Origin: Deltaproteobacteria bacterium RIFCSPHIGHO2_02_FULL_40_11
GTDB taxonomy: Bacteria > Bdellovibrionota > JACOXK01 > 2-02-FULL-40-11
NCBI GenBank assembly: GCA_001798105.1
Contig: MGRI01000091.1
Coordinates: 2,989 to 17,593 of the forward strand
Length of the DNA stretch: 14,605 bases
Direction of reading: 5' to 3'
Below are positions 14,371 to 14,605 of the stretch, piece by piece (position 1 is the first letter of the stretch; every line of letters begins with the position of its first letter). Both the position numbers and the translations under genes were made by a program. Under the pieces are notes generated by a model that was given only the letters and a program-made list of their open reading frames with translations, did no database searches and had not been told where the DNA came from.

Positions 14371-14399
14371 ATTTTACGCAAAGTTGCGTAAAAAATCAA
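14371..14399 (-). promoter_or_regulatory. Promoter of the ATPase gene
   Basis: Minus-strand TTGATT (14399-14394), a 17-base spacer and TAAAAT (14376-14371), 8 bases before the ATG at 14362. Transcription would begin at or within two bases of the start codon. The proximal palindrome covers most of the spacer and half of the -10. Confidence 0.6.
14374..14391. promoter_or_regulatory. Proximal operator palindrome
   Basis: TTACGCAA-AG-TTGCGTAA: perfect 8-bp arms around a 2-base centre, extending to 10-bp arms (14372-14393). It overlaps the ATPase promoter spacer and -10, the classical place for a repressor. Confidence 0.75.
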
Positions 14400-14404
14400 A
14401 TATT

Positions 14405-14422
14405 TTACGCAACTTTGCGTAA
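14405..14422. promoter_or_regulatory. Distal operator palindrome
   Basis: TTACGCAA-CT-TTGCGTAA, the exact reverse complement of the proximal site. Its centre is 31 bp from the other centre, close to three helical turns, so both sites face the same side of the DNA. It lies just upstream of the ATPase -35. Confidence 0.75.
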
Positions 14423-14605
14423 GATCTGGGGGCGATGGCGGTTAAAACGATCTTTTATTGTATTTTAAACGTTAATGCGCACGCGTAAAGCGTAATTTGT
14501 CACCGATTTGGAGAAGAGGATATGAGATATAATTAAATTCACTGTAATATCGAATAGTTACACATTTCACCTTCAGGCATAGATCTTGCTTTTACTATGT
14601 ATATG
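14423..14605. other. Right-edge region without a recognised gene
   Basis: No convincing gene is visible. Two direct GCGTAA half-sites (14483-14488 and 14490-14495) echo the operator arms. On the minus strand an open frame of about 21 codons enters from the right edge and stops at 14541-14539 (TGA); it could be the end of a further gene, but it is too short to judge. A plus-strand ATG at 14522 after GAAGAGGAT stops after four codons. Confidence 0.4.

Noticed and set aside
14374..14422. The 18-bp perfect inverted pair as an intrinsic terminator
   Set aside because: No T-run follows the stem on either strand, and it lies on top of a promoter; an operator pair explains it better.
14539..14605. 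Minus-strand open frame entering from the right edge
   Set aside because: Only about 21 codons are visible before TGA, with no recognisable family signature, so I do not call a gene.

Overview
The window is AT-rich bacterial DNA carrying mostly core chromosomal genes on the minus strand. The order ispE, spoVG, tRNA-Gln, prs, rplY (ctc), pth, rpsF, rpsR, DUF2232, rplI, dnaB closely matches the arrangement I know from Deltaproteobacteria such as Geobacter, although ychF, usually next to pth there, is absent. Together with a secreted PAP2 phosphatase and a large modular lipoprotein with RCC1 repeats, this suggests a Gram-negative, low-GC relative of the former Deltaproteobacteria (for example Bdellovibrionota or a related uncultured lineage). 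That placement is inference; no rRNA is present.

Layout, left to right. 1-2443 (minus): the first 814 codons of a lipoprotein built from six Cys-paired Ig-like modules followed by RCC1 repeats; it runs off the left edge and has its own strong promoter at 2477-2504. 2512-11224 (minus): a very compact run of genes read in the order DUF1844, htrA, ispE, spoVG, tRNA-Gln, prs, rplY, pth, rpsF, rpsR, DUF2232, rplI, dnaB. Gaps are tiny or are overlaps (five ATGA or similar overlaps), and the only gaps over 20 bp are an 83-bp leader before rpsF and an 88-bp space filled by an inverted repeat between prs and rplY. A near-consensus sigma70 promoter sits directly in front of DUF1844, so close that the transcript would be leaderless. 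11269-12042 (minus): PAP2-family phosphatase. 12095-13129 (plus): FAD-dependent oxidoreductase, divergent from the phosphatase with overlapping promoter candidates. 13121-14362 (minus): an AAA ATPase with a winged-helix C-terminus, convergent with and overlapping the oxidoreductase by 9 bp. 14363-14605: an intergenic region with two perfect-armed palindromes of mirrored sequence, three helical turns apart, overlapping the ATPase promoter.

How it works together: the long operon couples envelope quality control (HtrA), isoprenoid precursor synthesis (IspE), PRPP supply (Prs), glutamine tRNA, translation (bL25, bS6, bS18, bL9, peptidyl-tRNA hydrolase) and replication (DnaB). The rpsF leader forms an 11-bp bulged stem followed by CCG and the Shine-Dalgarno, consistent with autoregulation by the S6:S18 complex. 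The right end (ATPase plus twin operator) looks like an accessory, probably autoregulated unit. I found no CRISPR array, transposase or intrinsic terminator.
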